Shown here piece by piece: positions 35,593 to 43,889 of a stretch of DNA of 64,000 nucleotides. Each line of letters starts with the position of its first letter. Position 1 is the stretch's first letter. The DNA is from JAAYSA01 sp035367155 (lineage in GTDB: Bacteria > Bacillota_I > Bacilli_A > RFN20 > CAG-826). Location: assembly GCA_035367155.1 (NCBI GenBank), contig DAOSJI010000003.1, positions 20,865 to 84,864 on the forward strand, read 5' to 3'. The notes beneath the pieces were generated by a model that saw only the letters and a list, made by a program, of their open reading frames with translations, had not been told where the DNA came from and ran no database searches. The position numbers were made by a program, and so were the translations under genes.

Positions 35593-36984
35593 TTAAATAT
35601 TATAACCTAAGTAATATAGTGCTGCTGACAGGTGTTTTTCTAGTGTAGACTCACTAATATATTCTATTGTGTCGTTAAGGGTATGATAGTATGTGGTGTC
35701 ATAGTGACATAGTGTGAATGAATTTATAGTATACATTGATAGTGCATAATGGTCTGAAACCGCTTGATTTGGTCCAAAAGAATAGGCTGAAATATCAAAT
35801 TTTTCAAAAATTTGAGTAAGTCTATTTTTTGTTGCGTTCGTATACAAACCAAAAATTTCTAAATTACTATCATTATCAGCAATAGATCCAATCATATCTA
35901 AATTTAAAACTAATTTTAAGTTTTGACTTAATGGTAACGCGGGGTCACTAGGGTAAAAGTTACTACCAAGTAGACCAGCCTCTTCGCTGTTATATGCTGC
36001 AAAAACTATGTTAATCTTTAATTCATCGCGAACTTCTGATAAAATTTTCGCTAATTGAAGCATCCCTGCAGTACCACTTGCGTTATCAAGAGCACCTGGA
36101 AAATATTGGTGATCTTTTTCTCCGTATCGACCAAGGTGATCTAGATGAGCCGAGATTACTATATGCCCATCATTAACCGCTTTACCACCTCGCAAGATGC
36201 CAATGACATTATTGATTGTTTTTCCCGATATATCATAATTCCAATTAATATGAATCTTTTTTTGATCATTTAAGTAATCTAACTCAATGTTTTCTTTCAT
36301 TCGAGTAGAAATATATACTTTAAACCCATTTGTCATATCCGTATCAAAATAATTACCATTACCGTATTCTATGAATGGAAAATTGTCATCAGATATAGGT
36401 AACAAATATTTATAATTATCATAAAATGAAGGAATTACGTTCCTTGGTGCTAATAATATTGTGTTTTCATTTGCTTCATTAATGTTAAAAGTGTAATTAA
36501 GATCATATTCAGCACTTTCTGGAACCTCAAAGGGAATTAACTTCCAATCAACGCTGTATTCATATTCTGTTTTTTCTAGTGATGATTCATTATACGTATA
36601 CAATGTTGGATATGACATAGGAATTTTCGTGCGTTTTTGGTAAAAAGGTTGAAAATAGGTGTCATCTTTATATGGCTCTAAACCGAGCGTTTCAAAACGA
36701 TTAGCTACAAATTGAGTTGTCAATTCATTACCTTCGGTACCAGGGTTACGACCACCTAGTTCATTAGATGCTAAATATTCAATATCATTTTTAACTTCTG
36801 TAGCATTAATAGAATTAACTAAATTTAATCTTGGCCCATTAGTTGATTCACTTGTAGTATCACTAATTATTTCGGAAGTATCACAACTAGAATCAAAAAT
36901 AGAGGAAGATGGGTTAACATGTTTGCTACATCCAGATGTGATAAGAAGTAGTGATATAAGTAAGAATTTGCTTTGGCTTTTCAT
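35593..36984 (-). CDS. M28-family zinc aminopeptidase lipoprotein
   Basis: A 463-residue secreted, lipid-anchored peptidase. The signal peptide ends in Thr-Ser-Gly-Cys19, followed by a Ser/Thr/Asp-rich linker. The two-zinc M28 site is complete: His in VISAHLDHLGRYG (about 277-289), Asp in GALDNASGTAG (about 299-309), Glu-Glu in AAYNSEEAGLLG (about 331-342), Asp in LNLDMIGS, and a last His in SDHYALS. A PA-like insert lies between about 150 and 260. It would release amino acids from peptides outside the cell and could feed the Opp importer. It is a single gene, divergent from queT. Confidence 0.9.
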   Translation of the reverse strand: MKSQSKFLLISLLLITSGCSKHVNPSSSIFDSSCDTSEIISDTTSESTNGPRLNLVNSINATEVKNDIEYLASNELGGRNPGTEGNELTTQFVANRFETLGLEPYKDDTYFQPFYQKRTKIPMSYPTLYTYNESSLEKTEYEYSVDWKLIPFEVPESAEYDLNYTFNINEANENTILLAPRNVIPSFYDNYKYLLPISDDNFPFIEYGNGNYFDTDMTNGFKVYISTRMKENIELDYLNDQKKIHINWNYDISGKTINNVIGILRGGKAVNDGHIVISAHLDHLGRYGEKDHQYFPGALDNASGTAGMLQLAKILSEVRDELKINIVFAAYNSEEAGLLGSNFYPSDPALPLSQNLKLVLNLDMIGSIADNDSNLEIFGLYTNATKNRLTQIFEKFDISAYSFGPNQAVSDHYALSMYTINSFTLCHYDTTYYHTLNDTIEYISESTLEKHLSAALYYLGYNI

Positions 36985-37034
36985 AGTAGTAAATCTCTTT
37001 TCTTTTTATATAATATTACAAAACAAGAAAATTA

Positions 37035-37060
37035 TATAGTGAAAGCAAGGCTTTACTATA
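37035..37060. repeat. Inverted repeat in the queT upstream region
   Basis: TATAGTGAAAGC and GCTTTACTATA are complementary except for one extra G, around a three-base loop. It lies about 80 bases before queT in the divergent region with the M28 gene. It has no T-run and does not fit the preQ1 classes I can recall. It could be an operator or leader hairpin. Confidence 0.4.
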
Positions 37061-37139
37061 TGCTTAACTTTGATTTATCTTTATCTTATATTAAAATATG
37101 AATACATAAATTTGAATTAAAGGAATGTAAACACTAAAT

Positions 37140-37646
37140 ATGAAAAATAAGACAATACGAAAAATTACAGATAATGCAATTGTAGCAGCTGCGTATATTG
37201 TCTTTACAATTTTATTAAAACCAATTAGTTATGGGCAAATTCAATTTAGAATAGCAGAAATTTTGTTATTTCTTGTTTTTTTTAGAAAAGATTTTGCTAT
37301 AGGACTAACGATAGGATGTGCTATTGCTAATTTACCATCGGATTTAGGTTTAGTTGATGTTGCTTTTGGTACATTAGCTACACTACTATCTTGTCTTGTA
37401 ATTATGTTTCTTCCTAAATTAATATATTGTATTTTACCTCCGATTATTTTTAACGCCTTTATTGTAGGTGCTGAATTGTATTATGTTCTAGGCTTACCAT
37501 TTTGGGTAAATGTAGGTTATGTTGCACTAGGTGAATTTGTCGTATTATTTGTTGGCTTTTTTATATTCTTTGCTTTAAGTAAAAACAAACACTTTCTTGA
37601 AGTAATTGGCTCTGAAAAGTATATAGAAACCGAGGGCGAAGTATGA
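37140..37646 (+). CDS. queT: Queuosine precursor transporter QueT (ECF S component)
   Basis: A 168-residue membrane protein with about five helices, the substrate-binding part of an ECF importer for a queuosine precursor (preQ1, preQ0 or queuine). Family features are the SYGQIQFRIAEILLFLVFF segment (about residues 29-47), GLTIGCAIANLPSDLGLVDVAFG and the adjacent ATLLSC. It overlaps tgt as ATGA, and only the late steps of queuosine synthesis follow, which together support precursor import. ECF energising genes are not present here. Confidence 0.92.
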   Translation: MKNKTIRKITDNAIVAAAYIVFTILLKPISYGQIQFRIAEILLFLVFFRKDFAIGLTIGCAIANLPSDLGLVDVAFGTLATLLSCLVIMFLPKLIYCILPPIIFNAFIVGAELYYVLGLPFWVNVGYVALGEFVVLFVGFFIFFALSKNKHFLEVIGSEKYIETEGEV

Positions 37647-38767
37647 GTGAAAATATTAAATTAGAAATTAAACATATATGTAAGCAAACGGGTGCTAGAT
37701 ACGGATTGTTGCATACTAAACATGGCACTGTAGAAGTTCCAATTTTTATGCCTGTTGGCACATTAGCAAATGTTAAGACCCTTACTCCAGAAGAATTAAA
37801 GGAAATGGGAGCAGGAATCATTCTTGCAAATACATATCATTTAACTCTACGTCCTGGCGAAGATATCGTGCAAAAAGCGGGTGGATTACACAAATTCATG
37901 AATTATGATGGGCCTATTCTTACTGATTCAGGTGGTTTTCAAGTGTTTTCCCTAGCAAAAATGCGCTCAATTAGCGAAGAAGGGGTTAAATTTAGAAATC
38001 ACCTTAATGGAGACGAACTATTTTTTACGCCAGAAAACGTTATTGAAATTCAAGAAAAATTAGGTGCTGATATTATTATGTCGTTTGATGAATGTGTACC
38101 CTATCCTGCAACCCATGATTATGTAAAGGATAGTGTTGAGCGAACTTTACGATGGGCTAAAAGAGGCAAAGATGTTCATAAAAATGAATGTGCTTTATTT
38201 GGTATTGTTCAAGGTGGCGAATTTGAAGATTTAAGAAGACATTGTGCAGAAGAATTGGTAAAAATGAATTTTGAAGGATACTCAATTGGCGGAACCTCTA
38301 TTGGAGAACCTAAAGATGTTTGTTTTAAAATGATTGATATTAGCGTTCCATATCTTCCAAAAGATAAACCAAGATATTTAATGGGTGTTGGATCTTTAGA
38401 TTATATTCTTGAAGGAATTGCAAGAGGCATTGACATGTTTGATTGTGTTCTTCCAACAAGAATTGCAAGGCATGGATCTTTATTTTCGTCTACTGGAAGA
38501 ATTAATATTAGAAGAGCAGAATATAAAGATGACTTTAGGCCAATAGATGAAAATTGTGATTGTTATACTTGTAAAAACTACACACGTGCTTATTTAAGGC
38601 ATTTATATGTTGCTAACGAAGCACTTGGACAACGGCTTATGTCTATACATAATCTTCGCTTTATTTTAAAAATTGTCGAAGGAGCTAGAATTGCTATTCA
38701 AGAAGACCGTTTCGGTGATTATAAAGATGAAATACTACGAAAATTTGGTGATGAGAGAGGTTTTTGA
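37643..38767 (+). CDS. tgt: tRNA-guanine transglycosylase (bacterial type)
   Basis: Exchanges guanine 34 of GUN-anticodon tRNAs for preQ1. The 374 residues show the TIM-barrel active site: DSGGFQVFSL (about 92-101), ADIIMSFDECVPYP (about 139-152), GIVQGGEFEDLRR and the nucleophile region GIDMFDCVLPTRIARHG. The zinc site Cys-Asp-Cys-x-x-x-Cys with a later His (about 309-338) is complete. Between its TGA and the ATG of queA there is a one-base overlap. It is coupled to queT in a salvage operon. Confidence 0.97.
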   Translation: MSENIKLEIKHICKQTGARYGLLHTKHGTVEVPIFMPVGTLANVKTLTPEELKEMGAGIILANTYHLTLRPGEDIVQKAGGLHKFMNYDGPILTDSGGFQVFSLAKMRSISEEGVKFRNHLNGDELFFTPENVIEIQEKLGADIIMSFDECVPYPATHDYVKDSVERTLRWAKRGKDVHKNECALFGIVQGGEFEDLRRHCAEELVKMNFEGYSIGGTSIGEPKDVCFKMIDISVPYLPKDKPRYLMGVGSLDYILEGIARGIDMFDCVLPTRIARHGSLFSSTGRINIRRAEYKDDFRPIDENCDCYTCKNYTRAYLRHLYVANEALGQRLMSIHNLRFILKIVEGARIAIQEDRFGDYKDEILRKFGDERGF

Positions 38768-39795
38768 TGGATATTGAAGTTTTTAATTATAATCTTCCTA
38801 TGGAACTAATTGCACAGTATCCATCAAAAAAACGTGATCATTCTCGTATGCTTGTTTTAAATAAGACAAAAAAGACAATTGAAGATCATTATTTTTATAA
38901 TATTCTTGATTTTCTTCGGCCTGGTGATGTTTTAGTAAGAAATAATTCACGTGTTATTCCTGCTAGACTTTTTGGTGTTAAAGAAAAAACTGGAGCAAAA
39001 GTAGAAGTGCTCCTTTTACATTTGGTTGATAAAGACACATACGAATGTTTAGTAGGCAACGCTAAAGTTATAAAAAAAGGGACTGTAGTTAATTTTTCAT
39101 CTGAACTTAAAGCTACATGTGTTGAAGTAAAGGATGAAGGTCTCAGGCATTTAAAATTTTCATATGAAGGTATTTTTATAGAAATTTTAGAAAGAGTTGG
39201 GTTAACTCCTCTACCTCCATACATTAAAGATAATAAAGATAAATACTCTCACTATCAAACTGTATATGCAAAAGTTAATGGCAGTGCTGCCGCACCAACA
39301 GCAGGCTTTCATTTTACGAATGAGTTAATAGAGAAAATTAAAGAAAAAAACATTGAAATACTTGATATAACGCTTCATGTTGGGTTAGGTACTTTTAGAC
39401 CAGTTTCAGTAAAGAAAACTGAAGATCATGTTATGCATAAAGAGTATTTTATGATTGATGAAATAACAGCAAATAAACTTAATGAAGCTAAGAAAAATAA
39501 CCGTCGAATTATTGCTGTTGGAACAACGACTGTCCGTGTATTAGAATCTAATTTTGCAAAATTCGGTCGCTTTTTGCAGGAAAACAGTTCGACAAAACTA
39601 TTTATTACGCCAGGTTATCAGTTTAAAGCCATTGATGCACTAATTACAAATTTTCACTTGTCTAAATCGACATTATTAATGCTTGTTAGTGCCTTTAGTG
39701 GACTTGATTTTACAATGGAGGCATATCAGCACGCAATTGAAGAGAAATACCGTTTCTTTTCTTTTGGTGATGCGATGTTTATTTATGAAGATTAA
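38767..39795 (+). CDS. queA: S-adenosylmethionine:tRNA ribosyltransferase-isomerase
   Basis: Adds the epoxycyclopentane ring from S-adenosylmethionine to preQ1 in tRNA, giving epoxyqueuosine. It has 342 residues. A TTG-initiated frame begins three bases earlier, but ATG 38767 follows GAGAGG at the correct distance. Family motifs are the start FNYNLPMELIAQYP, DVLVRNNSRVIPARL (about 50-64), AAPTAGFHFT (about 175-184), DITLHVGLGTFRPV and VGTTTVRVLES. The last 11 bases overlap queH. Confidence 0.96.
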   Translation: MDIEVFNYNLPMELIAQYPSKKRDHSRMLVLNKTKKTIEDHYFYNILDFLRPGDVLVRNNSRVIPARLFGVKEKTGAKVEVLLLHLVDKDTYECLVGNAKVIKKGTVVNFSSELKATCVEVKDEGLRHLKFSYEGIFIEILERVGLTPLPPYIKDNKDKYSHYQTVYAKVNGSAAAPTAGFHFTNELIEKIKEKNIEILDITLHVGLGTFRPVSVKKTEDHVMHKEYFMIDEITANKLNEAKKNNRRIIAVGTTTVRVLESNFAKFGRFLQENSSTKLFITPGYQFKAIDALITNFHLSKSTLLMLVSAFSGLDFTMEAYQHAIEEKYRFFSFGDAMFIYED

Positions 39796-40408
39796 TTATG
39801 ATTTAGTAGCACAAAAAGAAATGGAACGTTTAAAACAAGAAGGAAAACGTCCAACTTTAGCTTTACATGTTTGTTGTGCACCTTGCTCTTCATATAGTTT
39901 GCTTATGTTAACAAATACTTTTGATGTAACTGTTATTTATGCAAATAGCAATATATATCCATTAAATGAATTTAATAAAAGAGCGAAAGAAGCAGAAAGA
40001 TTTGTTGAATTATTTAACAAAGAACATAATCAAAATGTAAAGTTTACTCTTTTGCCTTATGAACATAATGCGTTTATGGAGGAACTTAAACCATATAAGG
40101 ATGAAATAGAAGGCGGAACACGTTGTGTGCTTTGCTATAAAAAAAGATTAATAGAGACATTTGAATTTGCTAAAGTTCATAACATTGAATATGTAACTAC
40201 TACACTGACTATTTCACCTCATAAAAATAGCGAAATAATTAATAAAATAGGTGAAACATTAGAAAAGCAATATTCGCCAATTCGTTATTTTTATTCAGAC
40301 TTTAAGAAACGAAATGGTAATCTTATCGCAAAAAGATTTAAAGAAAAGTATAATCTTTATCAACAAAACTACTGTGGTTGCGAGTATTCAATAAGAGACA
40401 AAAAGTAA
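39785..40408 (+). CDS. queH: Epoxyqueuosine reductase QueH
   Basis: Reduces epoxyqueuosine to queuosine, the last step; it replaces the unrelated QueG in many bacteria. The 207-residue protein has the QueH (DUF208) cysteine motifs: CCAPCSS near residue 28, CVLCYKKR near 118, and CGC near the C-terminus (about 197-199). These ligate the iron-sulfur cluster and extra iron. A longer frame reaches back to 39683 within queA. I choose the ATG at 39785 because it gives the family's usual length and the stop-start overlap typical of this cluster. Confidence 0.93.
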   Translation: MKINYDLVAQKEMERLKQEGKRPTLALHVCCAPCSSYSLLMLTNTFDVTVIYANSNIYPLNEFNKRAKEAERFVELFNKEHNQNVKFTLLPYEHNAFMEELKPYKDEIEGGTRCVLCYKKRLIETFEFAKVHNIEYVTTTLTISPHKNSEIINKIGETLEKQYSPIRYFYSDFKKRNGNLIAKRFKEKYNLYQQNYCGCEYSIRDKK

Positions 40409-40438
40409 TCATTTTTCACGATTTTGTGACAAAAAACT

Positions 40439-40459
40439 ATGGCGAGCAGCCATTTTTTT
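40439..40459 (+). terminator. Terminator of the queuosine operon
   Basis: Stem ATGGC / GCCAT with loop GAGCA, preceded by an A-run and followed by seven T. It stands 30 bases after the queH stop. Confidence 0.85.
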
Positions 40460-40558
40460 GTTTTCAAAAAATCTAAATTTTTCATGTTGTTTTAAAAGAA
40501 AAAAACCGATGTTAAAAAGGGAACCTATTAATAAATATTAATTTATGTAAATATTTGC

Positions 40559-40588
40559 TTGACATTACACACGCGAAAGGGGTATTCT
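40559..40588 (+). promoter_or_regulatory. Main promoter of the S10-spc-alpha operon
   Basis: Perfect TTGACA (40559-40564) and TATTCT (40583-40588), spaced by 18 bases. It stands 127 bases before rpsJ, leaving a leader of about 120 bases. Confidence 0.75.
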
Positions 40589-40594
40589 ATTCAA

Positions 40595-40690
40595 GGTTGT
40601 CGCCTGTGATGAAATGCGAGGTTACCGATACACCTACAACCGTTGTCATGAAGTGTCACGGAGAATTCGCATCGAGCAGGAAATAACTAA
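40595..40690 (+). ncRNA. Structured leader of the S10 operon
   Basis: The leader has notably higher GC than the surrounding spacer and several complementary segments. ATGCGA (40614-40619) pairs with TCGCAT (40667-40672), CCTG (40603-40606) with CAGG (40677-40680), and GGTTGT (40595-40600) with ACAACC (40636-40641). The last pairing crosses the first two, so it is either a pseudoknot or an alternative fold. Control by a ribosomal protein is likely by analogy with other S10 operons. The remaining 300-base gene-free stretch (40409-40714) holds the queuosine terminator, the promoter and this leader. Confidence 0.6.
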
Positions 40691-40714
40691 AGTAGAAACA
40701 AAGGAGGAAAATTC

Positions 40715-41020
40715 ATGGCAAAAAAAATCAGGGTACGCTTACAATCCTATGATCACGCTCTGCTTGATGATGCAGTTAGCAAGATTGTAAAAAGCACAAT
40801 TGAAAGTGGTGCCAAAGTAATTGGCCCAATTCCGCTACCAACGGAAAAACAAGTGTACACCGTATTAAGAGCAGTTCATAAGCACAAAGATGCTCGTGAA
40901 CAATTCGAAATTCGGACACATAAAAGACTTATCGATATCGAAAATCCAACAAAGAAAACTGTCGAAGTTCTTCGCAAATTCGAGCTTCCAGCAGGTGTGG
41001 ACATCGATATCAAATTATAG
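40715..41020 (+). CDS. rpsJ: 30S ribosomal protein S10
   Basis: First gene of the ribosomal super-operon; S10 sits in the 30S head and also serves in NusB-linked antitermination. The 101 residues contain the S10 signatures RVRLQSYDHALLD and the loop GPIPLPTEKQVYTVLRAVHKHKDAREQFEIR. AAAGGAGG precedes the ATG, and the next gene, rplC, follows ten bases after the stop. It is controlled through the structured leader. Confidence 0.98.
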   Translation: MAKKIRVRLQSYDHALLDDAVSKIVKSTIESGAKVIGPIPLPTEKQVYTVLRAVHKHKDAREQFEIRTHKRLIDIENPTKKTVEVLRKFELPAGVDIDIKL

Positions 41021-41029
41021 GAGGGACTT

Positions 41030-41710
41030 ATGAAAGCAGTAATTGGACGCAAAATGGGTATGACCCAAGTATTCGCCGAAGATGGCACTCAATATGCTGT
41101 CACTGTCGTCGAAGTCTTACCTAACGTAGTAACACAAATTAAAACTGAGGAAACCGATGGCTATAACGCTATTCAAGTTGGCTACCAAGACAAAAAAGTT
41201 AGCCCACGCAACCTCACAAAACCACTTAAAGGACACTTTGAAAAAGCAAAAGTTAGTCCAAAACAAGTGATTAAAGAATTACCTTACGAAAATGTAGCTG
41301 ACTTTACCCTCGGACAAGAAATCACAATTGATATCTTCGAAGATGGCGATGTTGTAGATGTTATCGGCGTAAGCAAAGGCAAAGGATTCACTGGCGCAGT
41401 TAAGCGCTGGAACCAAGCACTTGGCCCAGCTGCTCATGGCTCAGGTTATCACCGCGGCCAAGGCTCAATGGCAAGAGGAGGTATTATCCCCCGTATCTTA
41501 CCAGGCAAAAGAATGGCAGGCCATCACGGCGATAGACAAACTACTATCCAAAACCTACAAGTTGTAAAGGTTATTAAGGAAAAGAATGCTCTTCTTATTA
41601 AAGGAGCAATTCCAGGACCTAAATACTCAATCATCACCGTACGCTCTGCGATTAAGCAACAACTAAAAAAACGTGAAGTTAAACCATTACTTAATCGCAC
41701 TGCCGAATAA
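41030..41710 (+). CDS. rplC: 50S ribosomal protein L3
   Basis: L3 binds 23S rRNA near the peptidyl-transferase centre. The 226-residue sequence starts IGRKMGMTQVF and contains the central extension FTGAVKRWNQALGPAAHGSGYHRGQGSMA, with the conserved Gln/Gly region reaching into the ribosome core. It is about 15 residues longer than the usual 206-212, mainly at the C-terminus (a Lys/Arg-rich tail). AGGAGGG precedes the start. Position in the S10 operon is canonical. Confidence 0.98.
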   Translation: MKAVIGRKMGMTQVFAEDGTQYAVTVVEVLPNVVTQIKTEETDGYNAIQVGYQDKKVSPRNLTKPLKGHFEKAKVSPKQVIKELPYENVADFTLGQEITIDIFEDGDVVDVIGVSKGKGFTGAVKRWNQALGPAAHGSGYHRGQGSMARGGIIPRILPGKRMAGHHGDRQTTIQNLQVVKVIKEKNALLIKGAIPGPKYSIITVRSAIKQQLKKREVKPLLNRTAE

Positions 41711-41733
41711 TTAACAAAAGGAGGTAAGTGAAT

Positions 41734-42378
41734 ATGAGTGAAACAAAACCCAAAACAATCACCTATCCTGTTGTTAATCAAGAAGGTGATAAAGTCTCAA
41801 CGATTCGTCTAAATAGCGAAGTTTTCGGAGTAGAATTACACGAAGATGCTATGCATCGAGCAGTAAATGTATATTTAGCTAATCGTAGACAAGCAACATC
41901 AAAAACAAAAACACGAAGCGAAGTCCGTGGCGGTGGTAAAAAACCATGGCGTCAAAAAGGAACAGGCCGTGCAAGAGCAGGTAGCCGTAGAAGCCCAATC
42001 TGGGTTGGCGGAGGAACAATCTTTGGTCCAACTGGTAACCAAAACTACCGTCTTAATATGAATAAGAAGGAACATACACTTGCACTAAAAAGTGCCCTCT
42101 CGCTTATCGTAAAAGAAAAACGACTTATCGTAGTTGATGAAGAAATGGAAATAGAACCAAAAACACGCCTCGCGGTTCAATTACTTAAAAACCTTGGGGC
42201 ATTCGGCAAAGTTATGATCGTTGTTGAAGACAATGTAAATCTCTTACGTGCCGTTTCTAATCTCCAAAATGTTATCGCAGTAGAAGTTCATGACGTTTCT
42301 GTTTATGACCTACTAAATACTGACTTCATCATCTTTGAAAAAGCAACCCTAAAAGCATTTGAAGGAGGTCTAGTCTAA
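41734..42378 (+). CDS. rplD: 50S ribosomal protein L4
   Basis: L4 lines the peptide exit tunnel. The sequence shows the long loop TKTRSEVRGGGKKPWRQKGTGRARAGSRRSPIWVGGG expected for L4. A GTG at 41728 would add two residues but is only three bases from AAAGGAGG, so the ATG at 41734 is preferred, giving 214 residues. In other bacteria L4 is the autoregulator of the S10 operon, so it is the natural candidate to bind the leader here. The stop overlaps the rplW start as TAATG. Confidence 0.97.
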   Translation: MSETKPKTITYPVVNQEGDKVSTIRLNSEVFGVELHEDAMHRAVNVYLANRRQATSKTKTRSEVRGGGKKPWRQKGTGRARAGSRRSPIWVGGGTIFGPTGNQNYRLNMNKKEHTLALKSALSLIVKEKRLIVVDEEMEIEPKTRLAVQLLKNLGAFGKVMIVVEDNVNLLRAVSNLQNVIAVEVHDVSVYDLLNTDFIIFEKATLKAFEGGLV

Positions 42379-42719
42379 TGGCAAGAAAGAAAAGAACTGC
42401 AAGAACAAGAGAAAAAAGCCGTGTCGCGACTATTGAACAATTTGATTTAATTATTCGCCCAGTCATTACAGAAAAAACAATGCTCTTAATGCAAGATTTA
42501 AATAAAGTCACGGTTGAAGTTCCACGTTCTGCAAATAAAACTGCAATTAAAGACGCCTTCGAAGCCGTATTTGGTGTAGAAGTTATTGATGTAAAAACAT
42601 CAATAGTTAATTCAAAACCAAAAAGACGCGGTGGTCGCTATGACGGTCGCACAAATATCGTAAAGAAAGCAGTTGTTACCGTAAAAGACGGCGAAGCAAT
42701 TGATCTATTCAAGGAATAA
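42378..42719 (+). CDS. rplW: 50S ribosomal protein L23 with basic N-terminal extension
   Basis: L23 surrounds the exit tunnel and docks SRP, trigger factor and SecY. The 113 residues carry the L23 core (LIIRPVITEKTM..., about residues 24-35 onward, with PKRRGGRYDGRTNIVKKAVV) after a basic extension of about 20 residues (Met-Ala-Arg-Lys-Lys-Arg-Thr-Ala-Arg-Thr). That makes it about 18 residues longer than usual. It starts on the rplD stop codon, GGAGG lying in the rplD end. Confidence 0.97.
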   Translation: MARKKRTARTREKSRVATIEQFDLIIRPVITEKTMLLMQDLNKVTVEVPRSANKTAIKDAFEAVFGVEVIDVKTSIVNSKPKRRGGRYDGRTNIVKKAVVTVKDGEAIDLFKE

Positions 42720-42737
42720 GGGAAGGAGATATAGATT

Positions 42738-43568
42738 ATGGCAATTAGAACATATAAACCAACTACACCATCCCGCCGGAATATGAGCAATGTTAAGTTT
42801 GATAAGCTTAGCAATAAAAAGCCTGAAAGAAACCTACTTGTTTCATTAAAGAAAACAGGCGGGCGCAATAATCAAGGCAAAATTACGACTCGTCACATCG
42901 GTGGCGGACACAAACGTCAATATCGCTTAGTTGACTTCAAAAGAAACAAAGACGATATCGTTGGAAAAGTAAGTGCTCTTGAATACGATCCAAATCGTAA
43001 TGCAAATATCGCCCTTATTACTTATGTAGATGGCGAAAAGCGCTACATCCTAGCACCACAAAAATTAAATGTTGGTGATCAAGTAATCTCAGGGGAAAAT
43101 GTTGACATTAAAGTTGGTAACGCACTTCCTCTAGATAATATTCCCGTTGGTACCTTAATTCATAACATTGAACTAAGACCTGGAAAAGGTGGCCAAATGT
43201 GCCGTGCAGCAGGAACTAGCGCTCAACTTCTAGCAAAAGAAGGAAAATATGTAACTCTTCGTCTTCAAAGCGGTGAAGTTCGTAAAGTCCTAGGAACTTG
43301 TAGAGCTACAATCGGCGAAGTAGGAAACGAAGATTACAATCTCATCAACTTAGGTAAAGCCGGAAAATCACGCTGGTTAGGCAAACGTCCAACTGTTCGT
43401 GGCTCGGTAATGAACCCAGTTGATCACCCACATGGCGGTGGTGAAGGTAAATCACCAATTGGTCATGATGCACCAAGAACACCATGGGGAAAACGCGCTC
43501 TTGGCGTAAAAACAAGAAACAAAAACAAACAATCGACGAAATTAATCGTTCGTCGGAGAAAAAAATAA
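42738..43568 (+). CDS. rplB: 50S ribosomal protein L2
   Basis: L2 stabilises the subunit interface and the peptidyl-transferase region. The 276 residues show KTTGGRNNQGKITTRHIGGGHKR-type sequence near the N-terminus, GEVRKVLGTCRATIGEVGN in the middle, and the conserved peptidyl-transferase loop VDHPHGGGEG (about residues 226-235). Length and domain order are normal. GGAAGGAG precedes the ATG. Confidence 0.98.
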   Translation: MAIRTYKPTTPSRRNMSNVKFDKLSNKKPERNLLVSLKKTGGRNNQGKITTRHIGGGHKRQYRLVDFKRNKDDIVGKVSALEYDPNRNANIALITYVDGEKRYILAPQKLNVGDQVISGENVDIKVGNALPLDNIPVGTLIHNIELRPGKGGQMCRAAGTSAQLLAKEGKYVTLRLQSGEVRKVLGTCRATIGEVGNEDYNLINLGKAGKSRWLGKRPTVRGSVMNPVDHPHGGGEGKSPIGHDAPRTPWGKRALGVKTRNKNKQSTKLIVRRRKK

Positions 43569-43587
43569 GACAAGGAGGTAACAAATT

Positions 43588-43884
43588 ATGGCACGTAGTA
43601 TTAAAAAGGGTCCGTTTGCAGACGAACACTTACTTAAGAAAGTTGATGCTCTTAACAAAGCAAATAAAAAAGAGATCATTAAAACATGGTCTCGTCGTTC
43701 CACAATTTTCCCCTCTTTTGTTGGACATACCTTCGCAGTCTATAACGGTAAAGAACATATTACTGTCTATGTAACTGAAGATATGGTCGGACACAAGTTA
43801 GGTGAATTTAGTCCGACACGATTATATAAAGGACATGCTGGCCACACTGCAGCAGATAAAGCTGCAAAGGCTAAGAAAGGATAA
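43588..43884 (+). CDS. rpsS: 30S ribosomal protein S19
   Basis: S19 pairs with S13 in the 30S head. The 98 residues begin MARSIKKGPFADEHLLKKV and contain TWSRRSTIFPSFVGHTFAVYNGKEHITVYVTEDMVGHKLGEFSPTR-type sequence (described here as the conserved centre; key residues Trp-Ser-Arg-Arg-Ser and Gly-His-Lys-Leu-Gly-Glu-Phe). A short Ala/Lys-rich tail ends the protein. AAGGAGGT precedes the ATG. Confidence 0.98.
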   Translation: MARSIKKGPFADEHLLKKVDALNKANKKEIIKTWSRRSTIFPSFVGHTFAVYNGKEHITVYVTEDMVGHKLGEFSPTRLYKGHAGHTAADKAAKAKKG

Positions 43885-43889
43885 GGACT

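Noticed and set aside
36985..37139. preQ1 riboswitch before queT
   Set aside because: I looked for the class I core (AGGUUC...AAAAAACUAA) and the class II stems and found neither; only an imperfect inverted repeat is present.
39683..39784. Longer N-terminus for queH
   Set aside because: The extra 34 residues lie inside queA, look unlike any QueH start, and the family length fits the ATG at 39785.
43345..43629. Minus-strand frame of 94 residues within rplB/rpsS
   Set aside because: It shadows highly conserved ribosomal genes and has no translation signals.
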